Source of the DNA: HGM04593 sp045647885
GTDB lineage: Bacteria > Bacteroidota > Bacteroidia > Bacteroidales > Bacteroidaceae
Reading direction: 5' to 3'
Assembly: GCA_045647885.1 (NCBI GenBank)
Contig: JAZRMX010000018.1
Coordinates: 11,766 to 75,765, forward strand
DNA length: 64,000 nucleotides
The position numbers were made by a program, and so were the translations under genes. Numbering within the stretch: the stretch's first letter is position 1; every line of letters starts with the position of its first letter. The notes beneath the pieces were generated by a model. That model worked only from the letters and a program-made list of their open reading frames with translations. It had not been told where the DNA came from and did not search any database. Shown here one piece after another: positions 62,584-64,000 of this stretch.

Positions 62584-63558
62584 ATGGAGAAAGTGAAGAT
62601 TACTGTGTTTGCCGACCCTGTTTGTACCTGGTGTTGGGGCAGTGCGCCAATCTTGCGCGCCTTGGAGTATCGCTTGGGCGATAAAGTTGAGATAGATTAT
62701 GTTATGGGGTGTATGATAGAGGATATTACGAAATATAGCAATCGCAGGCTTGGTATTGGTGGTGATATTCCTATGTCGAACCGTAATATACATAAAGCTT
62801 GGGTTGAGGCATCGGCCGTTCACGGTATGCCGGTTTGTGAGCATCCCACCCGTTTGTTTGATGAAGAGCATCGTTCTACAGCGCCACAGAATATGGCTTA
62901 TATAGCAGCAAAAGTTTATGCTTGTAAGCAAGGTGGTGAACTTGCGGGGCGTTATAAAAGATATCTGCGTCGTTTGCAGGAGGCTACAGCGCTCGATGCT
63001 TTGCACACCTGCAGCGCTTCCGTGCTTGCCGACCTTGCTGCGGTTGAGGGTTTTGAGCCTGAACGTTTTGCCGAGATTATGAGGAGCCGCGAGGTGCAGC
63101 GCCTTTATGAGGAGGACAAGGAGCATTGCCGCCGTTATGAGGTGCAGACTTATCCCACTTTTCTGCTCGAATATAAGGGTGTGGAAATAATGTTGCGTGG
63201 GTTTACTTCGCTTGAAACGCTTGAGCAGAATATCAAGCATTTGAGTTATGGTAAAGTTGCTTTTACGGGTGCTGGTTCTGCGGTTCCGTTGGCTGAACGT
63301 GTTCTAGCTTTTGTTGAGCGTTATAAAACTGCTTTTCCTGTGGAGTTGGCAATGGCGTTTGATATGCAGAGGATTGGTGGAAAATCGGCTCTCAATATTG
63401 AGTCATATGTAGGTTTACCCGATGTACTTGATGAACTTGTTTCCTCGGGCCGTCTCTCTGTTAAACCTCGTGGCAATGGCTTTATGGTTTATGAAAAGAG
63501 GGTTGGCGAGGCGGAGCCGATTGATATTGAAGAGGTGTCTATTGGTATTGATGCTTGA
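62584..63558 (+). CDS. DsbA-family thioredoxin-fold protein with C-terminal extension
   Basis: 324 residues, no signal peptide. The thioredoxin-fold CxxC is in VFADPVCTWCWGSAPILRAL (Cys14, Cys17), followed by a helical insert (RYKRYLRRLQ, ADLAAVEGFEPERFAE), and the cis-Pro loop is YEVQTYPTFLLEYKG. This is the FrnE/YjbH-like DsbA family, cytoplasmic. Residues about 225-324 are an added winged-helix-like or helical region (FVERYKTAFPVELAMAF, DVLDELVSSGRLSVKP, which looks like a helix-turn-helix wing), unusual for plain DsbA. It may be a disulfide-handling or adaptor protein; substrate unknown. Confidence 0.8.
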   Translation: MEKVKITVFADPVCTWCWGSAPILRALEYRLGDKVEIDYVMGCMIEDITKYSNRRLGIGGDIPMSNRNIHKAWVEASAVHGMPVCEHPTRLFDEEHRSTAPQNMAYIAAKVYACKQGGELAGRYKRYLRRLQEATALDALHTCSASVLADLAAVEGFEPERFAEIMRSREVQRLYEEDKEHCRRYEVQTYPTFLLEYKGVEIMLRGFTSLETLEQNIKHLSYGKVAFTGAGSAVPLAERVLAFVERYKTAFPVELAMAFDMQRIGGKSALNIESYVGLPDVLDELVSSGRLSVKPRGNGFMVYEKRVGEAEPIDIEEVSIGIDA

Positions 63559-63750
63559 TTTTATTATTGCAAGCTTTTTGTTTCACCTTGTTACCCTGTA
63601 CTAACTGTAAGAACTTTCGCCTTTGGCGACGAATTACTTTTACAATGGAATTTAATTATAGGGGCGCACCGGTGTGTGCGCCATTGATAACATCTGCAAA
63701 AGTAATCTTCAAAAGAAAACCGGCACCGTTAAAGAATAGAGCTTGGAGTA
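63559..63750. other. Intergenic region with two small hairpins
   Basis: No coding frame of quality. TCGCC/GGCGA at 63617-63629 forms a 5-bp hairpin with a TTT loop, and GGCGCAC/GTGCGCC at 63663-63682 a 7-bp hairpin embedded in GGGGCGCACC. Such GC hairpins in intergenic space resemble short dispersed repeats. The 43 bases after the following element, up to the window end, show nothing recognisable. Confidence 0.5.
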
Positions 63751-63957
63751 GCTCTGTTTTTGGGAACAGCGAATTTTGCTTGCAAAATCGGTAGCATCAT
63801 CAGTGATTAGTCGCACGTAGTGCGGGTCACGATTAGATGATGCTGCCAAAGACGCAGTTGATAATGCTTGCTGTTCGCAACCCGCGCTACGCGCGACCAT
63901 TTGCTGCAAGCATTATCGATTAAGCAGAGCTTAATTCCACAGCGCCAAAAACAGAGC
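63751..63957. repeat. Inverted pair of structured repeat units
   Basis: Two about 100-base units face each other. The plus unit begins GCTCTGTTTTTGG (63751-63763), has hairpin ATTTTGC/GCAAAAT (63773-63788), then hairpin GGTAGCATCAT/ATGATGCTGCC (63790-63847) whose centre is GTCGCACGTAGTGCGGGTCA (from 63810). The minus unit starts with the same 13 bases (63957-63945), hairpin ATTAAGC/GCTTAAT (63919-63935) and hairpin GATAATGCTTGC/GCAAGCATTATC (63860-63917) with centre GTCGCGCGTAGCGCGGGTTG on the minus strand. The stems differ in sequence but keep pairing, while centres are nearly the same. Confidence 0.75.
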
Positions 63958-64000
63958 GTCAATGACAAGCGACAAGCCGTTGCAGACTGAAGGATATTGT

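Noticed and set aside
1..64000. CRISPR arrays, tRNA or rRNA genes, integrases
   Set aside because: No regularly spaced direct repeats, no tRNA T-arm/anticodon pattern and no transposase or recombinase frames were seen on either strand, although reading by eye could miss a single tRNA.

Overview
The window looks like a chromosome segment from a member of the order Bacteroidales (Bacteroidota). Four things support this. Many genes are Bacteroidota-restricted families (DUF4837, DUF4922, DUF4924, DUF4293, GldE, a divergent RpoZ, Wzi-family capsule protein). Upstream regions carry the Bacteroidota housekeeping promoter form (TTTG, about 20 bases, TAnnTTTG or TAnnTTCG). Starts are preceded by A-rich rather than GGAGG sequence. 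Lipoproteins have short Bacteroidota-type lipoboxes. Genus cannot be resolved by reading. No tRNA, rRNA, CRISPR array, integrase or intact insertion sequence was seen. Layout from the left: a leftward unit rlmN - DUF4837 lipoprotein - pdxA (cut by the window edge). Next is a rightward operon of a three-part glycosyltransferase/phosphorylase-like fusion (DUF4922), a SpoIID/LytB protein and an NhaC antiporter. From 8.1 to 27.1 kb lies an exopolysaccharide/capsule locus made of two convergent arms, each with a recognisable promoter. The rightward arm (8263-21821) encodes the initiating sugar transferase, outer-membrane exporter, chain-length regulator, EpsG-like polymerase, glycosyltransferases, two hexapeptide acyltransferase domains (one fused to a glycosyltransferase), a flippase and a radical SAM enzyme. 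The leftward arm (27046-21873) encodes three glycosyltransferases, a Wzi-like capsule assembly protein and a small lipoprotein. Part of the rightward arm (about 16.3-19.6 kb) is visibly more AT-rich, as expected of an exchangeable cassette. From 27 to 45.5 kb are housekeeping and envelope genes: M23 peptidase, C69 dipeptidase, phosphosugar mutase, RNase G, a 29-codon ribosomal-type mini-gene, HU, SSB, GldE, a phosphopantetheinyl transferase, two small membrane proteins, DUF4924, RF3, a threonylcarbamoyl-AMP synthase, a ClC channel, Fmt, an ECF sigma factor and a 59-residue protein. From 45.6 to 53.7 kb are nutrient-acquisition genes: an MFS transporter paired with a lipoprotein S9 peptidase, then a 1412-residue GH2 beta-galactosidase-like enzyme ending in two dockerin-type repeats. 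The remainder holds MtaB, a GT2, an RsmI-like methyltransferase, a FadL-family porin, UvrB, the BamD-RpoZ-DUF4293 unit and a DsbA-family protein. The last 250 bases carry a pair of inverted, structured repeats. How genes connect: RlmN, the threonylcarbamoyl-AMP synthase and MtaB are all translation-related modification enzymes, and MtaB acts on the t6A base that the synthase helps build. RF3, Fmt, RNase G and the mini ribosomal-type gene also serve translation or RNA decay. The capsule locus appears to be a complete Wzy-type pathway. The least understood items are the DUF4922 fusion, the capsule-locus radical SAM enzyme, the 29- and 59-residue genes and the terminal structured repeats.
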